Below are positions 5,651 through 15,741 of a stretch of DNA of 64,000 nt, in pieces. Source of the DNA: Spongiimicrobium salis (GTDB lineage: Bacteria; Bacteroidota; Bacteroidia; Flavobacteriales; Flavobacteriaceae); assembly GCF_043678055.1 (NCBI RefSeq), contig NZ_JBHEQA010000006.1, forward strand, positions 1 through 64,000, given 5' to 3'. Both the position numbers and the translations under genes were made by a program. Position 1 is the first letter of the stretch. The number at the start of each line of letters is the position of its first letter. The notes under the pieces are model-generated. The model ran no database searches, was not told where the DNA came from, and was given only the letters and a program-made list of their open reading frames with translations.

Positions 5651-8272
5651 TTAGGAACTTGCTTTTTTAGTATTACTGATTAATCTTTTGATCTCATTCA
5701 ACTTCATTAAGGCCTCTACAGGCGTTAAGGTGTTGATGTCCAAATAGGTAATCTCTTCCCGAATTTGCTCTAATAAAGGATCGTCCAAATTAAAGAAACT
5801 CAATTGCATCTCGTTTTGTGCTACCTGCAATTTATCCGTCAGCTCCTCACTGGAATGCGATTTTTCCAATTTCTTAAGGATCTTATTGGCTTTTTGGATG
5901 ACTTGCTGTGGCATTCCCGCCATTTTGGCCACATGGATCCCAAAACTATGCTCACTGCCACCGGGGGTCAATTTCCGAAGGAAGAGTACTTTGTCTTTCA
6001 ATTCTTTTACGGAAACATTGTAATTTTTAATCCGTTCAAAGGTGGTGGCCATTTCATTGATTTCGTGATAGTGCGTCGCGAATAGAGTTTTGGCCCTGGC
6101 CGGATGCTCGTGCAAGTACTCGGAAATGGCCCAGGCAATGGAAATCCCATCATAAGTGCTGGTACCCCGCCCAATTTCATCCAATAGCACCAAGCTGCGC
6201 TCGGAGAGATTGTTCAGGATAGAAGCGGTTTCGTTCATCTCCACCATAAAGGTAGATTCTCCCATGGAAATATTATCACTGGCACCCACTCGGGTAAAAA
6301 TCTTATCCACAAAACCAATGGTGGCCGATTCTGCAGGCACAAAACTTCCCATCTGTGCCAAGAGCACAATAAGGGCAGTCTGTCGTAAAATGGCCGACTT
6401 ACCACTCATATTAGGGCCGGTAATCATAATAATTTGCTGTTCCTCACGGTTCAGAACAAGGTCATTGGCAATATAAGTTTCCCCTAGGGGCAATTGTTTT
6501 TCAATGACCGGATGCCTCCCGTTTTTAATAGTGATGGCCGTGGAATCGTTCAATACTGGGGCCACATAATTGTTTTCTTTTGCCAATTGGGTGAAACCAC
6601 AGAGGCAGTCCAATTGGGCAATGCCCTGGGCATTTTGCTGTACGGCCGTAATATGCTCCTGCATCCATACGATCAATTGCGCAAAAAGCTGTTGCTCCAA
6701 ACTCAGTATACGTTCTTCGGCGCCCAATATCTTGGCTTCGTACTCTTTTAATTCTTCCGTGATATAGCGCTCGGCACTCACTAAGGTCTGCTTGCGGATC
6801 CATTCCTCGGGTACTTTGTCCTTATGGGTATTGCGAACTTCAATATAGTAGCCAAATACATTGTTAGAAGCTATTTTTAAGGAACTGATTCCCGTTCTGG
6901 TTGTTTCCCGCTCTAGCATTTTGTTGAGGTAGTCCTTGCCAGAAAAGGCCAAGCCCCGCAACTCATCCAGCTCTGCAGAATAACCTTCGGCAATGGTACT
7001 GCCTTTAAGAATATTTACAGGCGCTTCCTCGCTGATCATTTCCTTGATTTTGGAACGCAAGGCTTCACAGGAATGCAATTGCTCCCCAATACCTTGCAAG
7101 GCAGGGTCTGTACTCTGTACCGCCAATTGTTTTATGGGCACCACGGCTTCCAATGAATTTTTCAACTGCACTACTTCTTTTGGACTTATTTTTCCCGTGG
7201 CCACTTTGGAAATCAGCCGCTCCAAATCCCCGATCTGTTTGATCCAATGCTGTAATTTTTCCAAATGCTCTTCCTCGGTCATTAAGTGGGCAATGACCTT
7301 ATGCCGTTCCTGTATTTTTTCCAAATGTTTTAGGGGGAGGGCCAACCAACGCTTTAAGAGGCGTCCGCCCATAGGGGAAATTGTCTTATCGATGACATCG
7401 ATAAGGGTTACGGCATTGGGATTCGTGGAGTGATAGAGTTCCAGATTTTTAATGGTAAAGCGATCCATCCAGATATAATCCTCATCGGCAATACGCTCAA
7501 TGCGATTAATATGTTGCAACTGCTTGTGCTGGGTCTCTGCAATATAGTGCAATGCGACTCCGGCAGCTATGGTCCCCTGTTTTAAATGGGCTACACCAAA
7601 TCCTTTTAAGGTAGTGGTCTTAAAATGTCCGGTAAGCATTTCCAAGGTATAGTCTTCCTGAAATACCCAGTCTTCCATAAAGAAGGTGTGGAACTGAGAT
7701 CCAAAGACCGCTAAAAATTCTTTTTTATGAACCTTGGACAACAAGACTTCGTTGGGCGCAAAGTTTTGTAATAATTTGTCGATTTGCTCAGCGGTTCCCT
7801 CCGCTACTAAAAATTCCCCAGTGGATATATCCAAAAAGGAAACCCCTATTAATTTTCTTCCAAAATGAACGGCACAAAGAAAATTGTTGCGCTTGGAATG
7901 TAAAATGTCATCGTTTAAGGAAACCCCGGGAGTGACCAATTCGGTAACACCACGCTTTACAATGGTCTTGGTCTGTTTTGGGTCTTCCAACTGATCGCAA
8001 ATGGCCACCCGTTGTCCGGCCTTTACCAATTTGGGCAAATAAGTGTTGATGGAATGATGCGGAAAACCGGCCAATTCCGTCTTTTCGCTGCCATTGTTCC
8101 GATGCGTTAGGATAATACCTAATATTTTGGAAGCCTTTATAGCATCCTCGCCAAAAGTTTCGTAAAAATCCCCAACGCGAAACAAGAGCATAGCATCAGG
8201 ATATTTGGTCTTGATGGTATTGTACTGTTGCATTAAAGGGGTAACCTTCTTTGTCTTTTCTTTTTTTGCCAA
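5651..8272 (-). CDS. mutS: DNA mismatch repair protein MutS
   Basis: This 873-aa mismatch-recognition ATPase is of full family length. The mismatch-binding GDFYE (F36, E38) is near the start. The connector, lever and clamp domains follow, then the Walker A GPNMSGKS at about 616, LLDEIGRGTSTYDG near 690 and FATHYHE. It binds mispaired bases and recruits MutL. The start is TTG: the opening MAKKEK...VTPLMQQY matches the expected N-terminus of flavobacterial MutS, and no upstream ATG exists. An internal ATG at 8231-8233 (M14) is the alternative. It is convergent with nothing and divergent from the methyltransferase gene at 8432. Confidence 0.97.
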   Translation of the reverse strand: MAKKEKTKKVTPLMQQYNTIKTKYPDAMLLFRVGDFYETFGEDAIKASKILGIILTHRNNGSEKTELAGFPHHSINTYLPKLVKAGQRVAICDQLEDPKQTKTIVKRGVTELVTPGVSLNDDILHSKRNNFLCAVHFGRKLIGVSFLDISTGEFLVAEGTAEQIDKLLQNFAPNEVLLSKVHKKEFLAVFGSQFHTFFMEDWVFQEDYTLEMLTGHFKTTTLKGFGVAHLKQGTIAAGVALHYIAETQHKQLQHINRIERIADEDYIWMDRFTIKNLELYHSTNPNAVTLIDVIDKTISPMGGRLLKRWLALPLKHLEKIQERHKVIAHLMTEEEHLEKLQHWIKQIGDLERLISKVATGKISPKEVVQLKNSLEAVVPIKQLAVQSTDPALQGIGEQLHSCEALRSKIKEMISEEAPVNILKGSTIAEGYSAELDELRGLAFSGKDYLNKMLERETTRTGISSLKIASNNVFGYYIEVRNTHKDKVPEEWIRKQTLVSAERYITEELKEYEAKILGAEERILSLEQQLFAQLIVWMQEHITAVQQNAQGIAQLDCLCGFTQLAKENNYVAPVLNDSTAITIKNGRHPVIEKQLPLGETYIANDLVLNREEQQIIMITGPNMSGKSAILRQTALIVLLAQMGSFVPAESATIGFVDKIFTRVGASDNISMGESTFMVEMNETASILNNLSERSLVLLDEIGRGTSTYDGISIAWAISEYLHEHPARAKTLFATHYHEINEMATTFERIKNYNVSVKELKDKVLFLRKLTPGGSEHSFGIHVAKMAGMPQQVIQKANKILKKLEKSHSSEELTDKLQVAQNEMQLSFFNLDDPLLEQIREEITYLDINTLTPVEALMKLNEIKRLISNTKKASS

Positions 8273-8431
8273 AATAATATACTATTGCGATTCCATAACT
8301 TCCGTGTATTTTTGCCCAGAAATTATCTTAAAACGAATGTAATATTTTCTGAAAACGCATCAAACTGTTGTTGATATTTGAGGATAACTTTGTGTGCTTT
8401 ACCGCCAGGGAATAGAAAAGGAAAAGGAGTC

Positions 8432-8968
8432 ATGCGAAAATTAAAGAATGCCGAATTGGATCGCTTAACCGTTGAGGAATTTAAGGCCGTGGAAAAAACG
8501 CCTTTGGTTTTGGTGTTGGATAATATCCGTAGCTTAAACAATATTGGGTCTGTTTTTCGTACGGCCGATGCCTTTCGCGTTGAAAGAATATACCTTTGCG
8601 GTATTACGGCGACCCCTCCGCATAAAGACATTCATAAGACGGCTTTAGGGGCAACGGACAGTGTTTCCTGGGAATACCGCGAAAGTACCTTGGAATTAAT
8701 TCAAGAACTCAAGGCTTCGGGATACACCACATTGGCAGTAGAACAGGCAGAAAACGCCCAAATGCTGCATGATTTTCAAGTAGCAAGAAAACAAAAGTAT
8801 GTATTGGTCTTTGGAAATGAGGTCAAGGGCGTGGCCCAAGAAGTGGTCTCCGCATGTGGGCAAGTACTGGAAATTCCGCAACAAGGTACCAAACACTCTT
8901 TGAACATTTCGGTAAGTGCCGGGGTAGTGGTCTGGGATCTTTGGTCCAAGCTGCAACGGCAAGGATAA
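8432..8968 (+). CDS. SpoU/TrmH-family RNA 2'-O-methyltransferase
   Basis: This 178-aa SPOUT methyltransferase probably modifies a tRNA or rRNA ribose with S-adenosylmethionine. Motif 1 is NIRSLNNIGSVFRTADAF (31-48), motif 2 is LVFGNEVKGV in the second half, and motif 3 is GTKHSLNISVSAGVVVWD near the end; together they form the knotted cofactor site. The ATG at 8432 follows a good ribosome site (AAAGGAG). An earlier TTG at 8378 would add 18 non-conserved residues. It is short, like TrmH-type proteins without an extra RNA-binding domain. The exact substrate is not deducible. Confidence 0.88.
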   Translation: MRKLKNAELDRLTVEEFKAVEKTPLVLVLDNIRSLNNIGSVFRTADAFRVERIYLCGITATPPHKDIHKTALGATDSVSWEYRESTLELIQELKASGYTTLAVEQAENAQMLHDFQVARKQKYVLVFGNEVKGVAQEVVSACGQVLEIPQQGTKHSLNISVSAGVVVWDLWSKLQRQG

Positions 8969-8972
8969 CCAT

Positions 8973-8997
8973 AAAAAAACCCAACCGAAGTTGGGTC
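8973..8997 (-). terminator. intrinsic terminator downstream of folK-dNK
   Basis: On the minus strand ACCCAAC-TTCG-GTTGGGT is followed by TTTTTT. It is oriented to end transcription arriving from the folK-dNK gene 160 bp away and sits just past the stop of the plus-strand methyltransferase gene. The 190-bp gap between the two genes shows nothing else. Confidence 0.7.
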
Positions 8998-9159
8998 AAC
9001 AAGTATAGTCTGAATTTGGTTGGTTTGTCTATTTACCAAGGGGAGCGCCTCAACATCACACCACATGATGTCTCGAAATACGGAAACGAAAATGCTCGTT
9101 TCTACAATGCAATAAAGAGATTATTTTTGATAGAAACAAAGAAAAATGCTAAAATTTTG

Positions 9160-10290
9160 TTAATGTGGAAGGTTGACGGCAAATTCCAGTAGCTTATCGA
9201 GAATAAAATTATAGTCCTTTTCGTGGGCCACAAAATCCAATTCACTGATGTCGATCACCAAATTATTCTTTTCGGGATAACTCTTGATAAAGTCAAAATA
9301 CCCTCGGTTAATTTTTTCTAGATAGTCAGGAGCAATATTCTGTTCGTACTCCCTTCCCCTTTTTTTAATGTTGTCCAACAATCGTGCGGTATTCTGGTAG
9401 AGGTATACGTAAATCTTTGGTTTTTTTACCTCTTTGTACATCAGATTGAACAGTTTTCTATAGAGGGCAAACTCCTCATCCTGTAAGGTGATCTTGGCAA
9501 AAATCAAGGACTTGTAAATATCATAGTCGCTGACCATAAAGCTCTTAAAGAGATCGTACTGACTGGTGTCGTCCGAAAACTGTTGGTAGCGATCGGCGAG
9601 AAAGGCCATTTCCAAAGGAAAAGCATACCGCCCGGGGTCTTCGTAAAACTTCGGCAAAAATGCATTGTCGGCAAAACGCTCCAATACTAATTTTGCATTA
9701 AATTCTTCAGCGATCTTTTTCGCCAAAGTAGTTTTTCCAGCACCGATATTTCCTTCTATGGCAATAAAGTTCAAGTGCGAAAATAATTCGCCCGAATTAC
9801 GGAATAACTGGTGTTCCGTACGTTCCAATACGCTCTTGTCGCGGCATTCCTGGATGAGGTTTCTTGTGTCTTTTGCCAATATAGGATGATAGAATTGTGG
9901 GGCAATATCGGATAAGGGCTTCAACACAAATTTCCGATACTGTAACTCGGGATGGGGAATGACCAGATGGTCCGATATCACTACTTCATGGGCATAATAG
10001 AGAATATCAATATCAATGGTCCTGGGTTGGTAACCTTCTTCCTCATAACGAATGCGTCCCAACTCCTTTTCTATGCGCAATACCTCTTCCAATAAGCGTT
10101 GCGGCGATAGTGTGGTTTCCAAAGAAAGACAAGCATTGTAAAAATCTTCCCCTTCAAATCCAAATGCGGGCGTCTGGTATATGTGGGATAAACGCATCAC
10201 CTCCCCAAGGCGATCATGGATAAGGAATACGGCCTTCTGTAAGTTGTTCAGCTTATTGCCAAGATTGCTCCCGAGGGATAAATATACCAT
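9160..10290 (-). CDS. folK: fused FolK (HPPK) and deoxynucleoside kinase
   Basis: The protein has 376 aa in two domains. Residues 1-150 are 6-hydroxymethyl-7,8-dihydropterin pyrophosphokinase (SLGSNLGNK at 5-13, RTIDIDIL at 90-97, HPE at 113-115) of folate synthesis. Residues 173-376 are a deoxynucleoside kinase with P-loop GNIGAGKTT at 180-188. This fusion is frequent in Flavobacteriaceae. In the kinase half the usual DR[ST] motif is replaced by SDYDIYKS, so the Arg is missing. The start is the ATG at 10288-10290, because the conserved FolK fold begins there and an earlier frame start adds 17 unrelated residues. Confidence 0.93.
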   Translation of the reverse strand: MVYLSLGSNLGNKLNNLQKAVFLIHDRLGEVMRLSHIYQTPAFGFEGEDFYNACLSLETTLSPQRLLEEVLRIEKELGRIRYEEEGYQPRTIDIDILYYAHEVVISDHLVIPHPELQYRKFVLKPLSDIAPQFYHPILAKDTRNLIQECRDKSVLERTEHQLFRNSGELFSHLNFIAIEGNIGAGKTTLAKKIAEEFNAKLVLERFADNAFLPKFYEDPGRYAFPLEMAFLADRYQQFSDDTSQYDLFKSFMVSDYDIYKSLIFAKITLQDEEFALYRKLFNLMYKEVKKPKIYVYLYQNTARLLDNIKKRGREYEQNIAPDYLEKINRGYFDFIKSYPEKNNLVIDISELDFVAHEKDYNFILDKLLEFAVNLPH

Positions 10291-10381
10291 GCTAAAAATT
10301 CTTCTTATATTGAAGAAACAAAATAAGTAAAAGAATTTCACATTAGTTATCTTTACCTCTTAATAATAATCAAAAATTAGA

Positions 10382-12142
10382 ATGAAATTTCTTGGAAATG
10401 TATTGGCCTCTATTTTAGGGGTGCTCATTGCTTTTGGAATCCTGTTTTTTATGTTTCTGATCTTTGTTTCCCTATTGGGGAGCCCAGATGATAGTGCAGT
10501 AATCAATAGGAACTCGGTCTTGGAGCTGCGGGTTGAAGATGCGGTCAATGATTATGTGGGCAATGCTACAGATGATCCTTTCTCTGGATTTTTTGATGAC
10601 TCACAGGGATTGGATGAGATCATACATGCCATTCAGATTGCAAAAGAGGATACGAAGATCAAAGGGATAAGCATCAATAACAATTTCCTGATTGCCGGCT
10701 TGGCACAGACACAGGCCATAAGAAATGCTTTGAAAGATTTTAAGGAGAGTGGTAAGTTTATCTATGTCTATGGCGATATCTACACGCAAAAAGATTACTA
10801 TCTGGCCAGTGTTGCCGATCAAATCTATATCAATCCGGTAGGCGGAATGGATTTTAAAGGATTGGCTTCGGAAGTATTGTTTTTTAAGGATTTACAGGAG
10901 AAGACAGGGGTTAAGATGGAAGTGATTCGTCATGGCAAATATAAAAGTGCCGTAGAACCTTATTTGGCCAATGAGATCAGTGAAGCCAATAGAACCCAAA
11001 TTAAAGAACTTATTGGTTCCTTATGGAATTCGATGTTGGAAGATATTTCGGAAGATAGAGATCTTAGTATTGCAGATTTAAATGGAATTGCCGATACCTT
11101 GGGTGGAAGGACCCCGGAATTGGCGAAGGCCTCGGGCTTGATAGATGATATTGTCTTCTATGACGAATATGAAGCCAAGATCAAAAAAGCGATGGATGTG
11201 GACGAGACTGATGCCATAAGCTATACCAGCCTTAAGGATTATATTTCCTATGCCAATACCAAGAAGGTCTATAGTGGTAGGGATAAAATCGCTATTGTAT
11301 ATGCCCAGGGAGAGATTTTGTATGGGGAAGGAGGCCCCAATACCATTGGGCAGGGGATTATTAATCGCGCCTTGATCAAAGCGCGGGAAGACGATCGGGT
11401 CAAAGCGGTAGTGCTGCGGGTGAATTCCCCAGGGGGGAGCGCCTTGGTGTCCGATGTGATCTGGAGGGAAGTAGCCTTGACCAAAACCGTAAAACCTGTA
11501 GTGGTTTCCATGGGCGATGTGGCGGCCTCGGGAGGCTATTATATTGCCGTGGGTGCCGATAAGATATTTGCGGAGCCAACCACCATTACCGGGTCCATTG
11601 GGGTGTTTGGTACCATTCCCAATATGAGCGAATTGGCCGGAAGAATAGGGGTGAATGCAGAACAGATAGGAACCAATAAGAATGCGGTGGACTATTCCTT
11701 GTTTGACCCCATGACCGATAATTTCCGGGCCTTGATCCAAGAGGGAATCGAGGAGACCTATCAAACTTTTTTAAATCGTGTGGCCCAAGGTCGTAATATT
11801 ACTGTAGAAGAGGCAGATGAGGTGGCTCAGGGACGGGTATGGAGCGGCGTAGATGCCCAGCGCTTAGGCTTGGTCGATGAATTAGGGAGTTTGGATGATG
11901 CCATTGCCGAAGCTGCGAATATGGCCGGGTTGGATACCTACGGCATCCGAAGCTATCCAAAATACAAATCGGCCTTCGATGAATTTATGGAAGATTTTGC
12001 AGGAGCCAGTGTAAAAACAAAAGAGCGTTTCATTGAAGAAGAAATAGGGTCTGAACTCTATGGAATCCTAAAAGACATGAAAGCGGCCATGAATCAAAAA
12101 GGAGTTCAGGCCAGAATGCCATTTAGCTTGAGAATTCAATAA
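10382..12142 (+). CDS. sppA: signal peptide peptidase SppA (67K type)
   Basis: This 586-aa inner-membrane serine protease of family S49 degrades leftover signal peptides. One membrane segment lies at about 5-30, and two S49 domains follow. The catalytic Lys is K188 in YKSAVEPY, and the nucleophile is S383 in AASGGYYIA, giving a Ser/Lys dyad split between the two halves as in E. coli SppA. The gene is divergent from folK-dNK. Its stop lies 8 bp before the next gene, so the two are probably co-transcribed. Confidence 0.95.
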   Translation: MKFLGNVLASILGVLIAFGILFFMFLIFVSLLGSPDDSAVINRNSVLELRVEDAVNDYVGNATDDPFSGFFDDSQGLDEIIHAIQIAKEDTKIKGISINNNFLIAGLAQTQAIRNALKDFKESGKFIYVYGDIYTQKDYYLASVADQIYINPVGGMDFKGLASEVLFFKDLQEKTGVKMEVIRHGKYKSAVEPYLANEISEANRTQIKELIGSLWNSMLEDISEDRDLSIADLNGIADTLGGRTPELAKASGLIDDIVFYDEYEAKIKKAMDVDETDAISYTSLKDYISYANTKKVYSGRDKIAIVYAQGEILYGEGGPNTIGQGIINRALIKAREDDRVKAVVLRVNSPGGSALVSDVIWREVALTKTVKPVVVSMGDVAASGGYYIAVGADKIFAEPTTITGSIGVFGTIPNMSELAGRIGVNAEQIGTNKNAVDYSLFDPMTDNFRALIQEGIEETYQTFLNRVAQGRNITVEEADEVAQGRVWSGVDAQRLGLVDELGSLDDAIAEAANMAGLDTYGIRSYPKYKSAFDEFMEDFAGASVKTKERFIEEEIGSELYGILKDMKAAMNQKGVQARMPFSLRIQ

Positions 12143-12150
12143 ATTTGGGG

Positions 12151-12861
12151 ATGACGGATAAAGATAAGCGTTTGGCCCATAAAATATACTTGTATTTAGG
12201 GGCTTTGTTCATCACCTCCTTGGTTGTGGGCAATCTTATCTTTCAAAAGTTTATTTATTGGCAGCCTTTTGGAGATATCTCGGTCCTTGGAGCTCCCTTA
12301 TTCGAGGTCTCTGTGGGCATATTGCCTTATCCCATTACTTTTTTGATTACCGATTTGATTTCTGAGATTTTTGGGAAGAAAAAGGCCAATCAGATCGTAA
12401 CTGCTGGGATTTTTGCGTCTTTCTTTTCCATGGGGATCATTCTATTGGGCGATTTGGCCCCGGCTATAGCTAACTCTCCGGTAGATGATGCGATTTTTAG
12501 TAAAGTATTTGCCTTGTCCCCAATAGCGGTATTGGCTTCCATGATCGCCTATCTTTTGGCGCAATACGTAGATATAGCGGTCTATCATTTTTGGAAACGC
12601 CTTACCAAAGGGAAGCATTTATGGTTGCGAAATAACGGATCTACCTTTTTATCACAGTTTATAGACACCTTTACGGTAGTACTGCTTTTATGCACCTTTA
12701 AGGTGTTGCCCTGGAGTCTTTTTTATGGATTGGTGGTCAGCGGTTTTATTTTTAAGATTTTTATAGCATTTCTGGACACCCCTTTTCTGTATTTGTGCGT
12801 ATATATCATAAGAAAACGATTTCATTTGGAAATTGGAGAGGAAATCGATTTGGAAGCATAA
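12151..12861 (+). CDS. queuosine precursor transporter (YhhQ/QPTR family)
   Basis: This 236-aa integral membrane protein has about six hydrophobic segments. Family marks are the PYPITFLITDLISEIFGKKKA stretch near 70-90 and DTFTVVLLL in the second half. The YhhQ/QueT-like family (formerly DUF165) imports precursors of the modified tRNA base queuosine. The ATG at 12151 is two codons inside a TTG and is preferred. It follows sppA closely. Confidence 0.88.
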   Translation: MTDKDKRLAHKIYLYLGALFITSLVVGNLIFQKFIYWQPFGDISVLGAPLFEVSVGILPYPITFLITDLISEIFGKKKANQIVTAGIFASFFSMGIILLGDLAPAIANSPVDDAIFSKVFALSPIAVLASMIAYLLAQYVDIAVYHFWKRLTKGKHLWLRNNGSTFLSQFIDTFTVVLLLCTFKVLPWSLFYGLVVSGFIFKIFIAFLDTPFLYLCVYIIRKRFHLEIGEEIDLEA

Positions 12862-12911
12862 TAATCGCATCCTTTTTTTAGTTCTTATCAAACACACACA
12901 ACAGCAACAAC

Positions 12912-15626
12912 ATGAAAAAGAAAAAAAAGAAGAAAAAGAAACTCCTAAAGCGTATCGGTATAGGGGTTGTACTGTTTTTGATCGTATTGATTTCAATCCC
13001 CCTTTTCTTTAGCTCCAAGATTGCCGATATCGTTAAAAATAAAGTGAACAATAGCGTTCATGCCAGTTTCGATTTTAGTGCTGCGGATGTCAGCTTATTG
13101 TCCAATTTTCCACAGGCCACATTGACTTTGGAAGACATTTCTTTGATCAATAAGGCTCCCTTTGCAGGAGATACCTTATTTGCGGCAAAACAGGTAGAAT
13201 TGAAACTCTCCATAGGTGAACTGTTCAAGGGAGCCGATGACCCTATCGCCATTAAAAGCCTGAATGTGGACGCTGCTGTACTTTCTATATTGGTCAATGA
13301 AGAAGGCAGTGCCAATTACGATATTGCCAAAGATGAGGGAACGGCAACAGAAATCACTGAGGAAGATAGTGCATCGGGGAATTTTATCTTTTCCATGGAA
13401 TCCTATGCGATTAGTGATGCTACCATACGATATGAGGATGCGGCTTCTAAATTGGTCTTTGAGCTATTGGAAATGCAACATACAGGAACTGGAGATCTAT
13501 CTTTGGAGAAATCGGAGTTGGATACCCAAACGGAAGCCCTGATTTCTTTTGAAATGGATAGCACCAATTATTTGAATAAACATAAAATACAATTGGATGC
13601 CCTGATAGGAGTCGATTTGGCCGAGAGCAAATATTCCTTTTTAAAGAATGAAGCCTTGGTGAATCAACTGCCCTTGGTTTTTGACGGTTTCATACAACTC
13701 CATGAGGATCATCAGGAAGTGGACATTCGTTTTAAAACACCTTCTACAGATTTCAAAAATTTTCTGGGGGTAATTCCAGAGGCTTACTCCCAAAATATAG
13801 ATAATGTGGAGACTACGGGCAATTTTGCAGTGAATGGCAATTTCAATGGCATTGTGGACGACACCCATATTCCGAAATTCAATATTAAGATTAAATCTGA
13901 CAACGCCTCCTTTAAATATCCCGATTTGCCCAAGGCGGTACGGAGTGTATATATCGATACCGATATTGTAAATGCTACGGGAATTACGGAAGATACGTAT
14001 GTGGATATGAAGCGCTTATCGTTTAAAATTGACGAGGACCACTTTAATATGACTTCCAGAATCGCCAATCTTTTGGGGAATACCCAGGTAAATGCACATG
14101 TGGATGCGATCATGAATTTGGCCAAGCTTTCCCAAGCCTATCCCATGCCCGAAGATTTAGGGTTAAAAGGGATTCTAAATGCCGATGTGACCACTAGTTT
14201 TGACATGAATTCGTTGGAACAAAAGGCCTATGGAAATACAAAGGTAGAAGGGCAGTTGGGATTGAAGGATTTTGAGTATGCTACGGAAGAATTACTGCAT
14301 CCGGTACAAATCAATACTACTTCGGTGAGCTTTACGCCACAACGGGTAAGTTTGAATGAGTTTGATGGGAAAACGGGACAAACCGATTTTCAAGCAAAAG
14401 GAACCATTGATAACCTCTTAGGGTTTTTATTCAATGATGAGAAGGTGGAAGGGAACTTTGATTTACGTTCGGATACTTTTGCCCTGGCCGACTTTATGGT
14501 GGAAGAGGATGCGACTGCGACTACGGAAAGCGAAACTTCCCAAGATACTGAAACGACCACAGCTCCTTTGGAAAGTATAAAAATACCTTCATTTTTGGAT
14601 TGCACCATTAAAGCTTCGGCCAATAAGGTGTTGTACGATAATTTAACCTTGGAAAACGTTAGTGGTAATCTTGTGATCAAAGATGAAAAAGCGGTCTTGT
14701 CCAATATGACTTCCGCAATTTTTGATGGGAAGCTTTCCTTTGGAGGCGAGGTATCCACTAAAAAGGAAACGCCCACTTTTGCCATGAAATTGGGGATGGA
14801 CGATTTTAAAATTGGGGAGACCTTCAAGGCCTTGGCTTTGTTCGATGCTTTGGCACCTATTGCCAATGCCTTAAGAGGCAGATTGGATTCTGATATTGAA
14901 ATCTCGGGAAATTTAAAGGATGATTTAACACCCGATTTGGGTTCTATCTCTGGAAATGTCCTGGCAGAACTCTTAGGGGCCAGTGTAGATGCGGATAAGG
15001 CAAAAGTGCTTGCGGGCCTGAGCAGTAAATTAAGCTTTATTGAACCGGAAAAGCTAAATCTAAAGACCTTGAAAACCATATTTTCTTTTTCGGATGGGCA
15101 AGTAAAGGTGAACCCTTTTACGGTAAATTATCAAGATATCGCTATCAATGTATCCGGAAGCCATTCTTTTGATAAACAATTGAACTATGAAATGGTCTTG
15201 GATGTTCCTGCAAAATATCTGGGATCCGAAATAAACGGACTCATTGCCAAGATAGATGATAAGGATTTGGATAAGCTTACGGTACCCGTTAAAGCAAATA
15301 TTGGAGGTGGGTATACCAATCCAATGGTACAAACAGATCTTACTTCGGGCGTAAAGAATTTAACGGCACAGCTCGTGGAAATTCAGAAGCAAAAATTACT
15401 GAACAAAGGAAAAGACAAAGCAACGGATCTGATCACAGGTATCTTGGGCGGAAATAAAAAGGATAGTACTGCAACCGAGGGCAAGAACGAGGTAAAAGAG
15501 ACCCTAAAAGGCCTGCTGGGAGGCGGAAAAAAGAAAGATACTGCAGAGAAAGAAGAAGGTGCCGCAAAAAAGATCATTGGAAATCTCTTTGGAAAGAAAA
15601 AGAAGAAGAAAGATACGGTACAGTAG
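12912..15626 (+). CDS. AsmA-family protein
   Basis: This 904-aa envelope protein has one N-terminal membrane anchor (about 14-35) after a start of nine lysines in a row. A long beta-rich periplasmic body follows, with an AsmA_2-type region towards the end (ISGNLKDDLTPDLGSISGNV, DLTSGVKNLTAQLVEI). AsmA/TamB-like proteins are thought to act as lipid conduits in outer-membrane biogenesis. The C-terminus is again lysine-rich (KKKKKKDTVQ). It begins 51 bp after the transporter gene, with an A/C-rich leader and no clear Shine-Dalgarno site. Confidence 0.85.
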   Translation: MKKKKKKKKKLLKRIGIGVVLFLIVLISIPLFFSSKIADIVKNKVNNSVHASFDFSAADVSLLSNFPQATLTLEDISLINKAPFAGDTLFAAKQVELKLSIGELFKGADDPIAIKSLNVDAAVLSILVNEEGSANYDIAKDEGTATEITEEDSASGNFIFSMESYAISDATIRYEDAASKLVFELLEMQHTGTGDLSLEKSELDTQTEALISFEMDSTNYLNKHKIQLDALIGVDLAESKYSFLKNEALVNQLPLVFDGFIQLHEDHQEVDIRFKTPSTDFKNFLGVIPEAYSQNIDNVETTGNFAVNGNFNGIVDDTHIPKFNIKIKSDNASFKYPDLPKAVRSVYIDTDIVNATGITEDTYVDMKRLSFKIDEDHFNMTSRIANLLGNTQVNAHVDAIMNLAKLSQAYPMPEDLGLKGILNADVTTSFDMNSLEQKAYGNTKVEGQLGLKDFEYATEELLHPVQINTTSVSFTPQRVSLNEFDGKTGQTDFQAKGTIDNLLGFLFNDEKVEGNFDLRSDTFALADFMVEEDATATTESETSQDTETTTAPLESIKIPSFLDCTIKASANKVLYDNLTLENVSGNLVIKDEKAVLSNMTSAIFDGKLSFGGEVSTKKETPTFAMKLGMDDFKIGETFKALALFDALAPIANALRGRLDSDIEISGNLKDDLTPDLGSISGNVLAELLGASVDADKAKVLAGLSSKLSFIEPEKLNLKTLKTIFSFSDGQVKVNPFTVNYQDIAINVSGSHSFDKQLNYEMVLDVPAKYLGSEINGLIAKIDDKDLDKLTVPVKANIGGGYTNPMVQTDLTSGVKNLTAQLVEIQKQKLLNKGKDKATDLITGILGGNKKDSTATEGKNEVKETLKGLLGGGKKKDTAEKEEGAAKKIIGNLFGKKKKKKDTVQ

Positions 15627-15741
15627 ACCATAAAATCCTAGAAGGGAGTCTTGATGGTATTTAGACGAAATCCTTAGAAATTGTACGGGACTTAGAAGAT
15701 GAAATTGTATTTTAGAAGTCAATTGCAAAGCGTGGAACTAG

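Noticed and set aside
8307..8314. TATTTTTG as the promoter of the methyltransferase gene
   Set aside because: It matches TAnnTTTG but lies 118 bp from the chosen start with no clear -33 box, so it is not listed as a feature.
11078..11764. Long open frame on the minus strand inside sppA
   Set aside because: It lies wholly antisense to a well-supported gene, has no start signal, and its composition follows from the codon use of the opposite strand.
14390..15079. Long open frame on the minus strand inside the AsmA gene
   Set aside because: This is an antisense shadow with serine/lysine-rich low-complexity translation and no recognisable domain.
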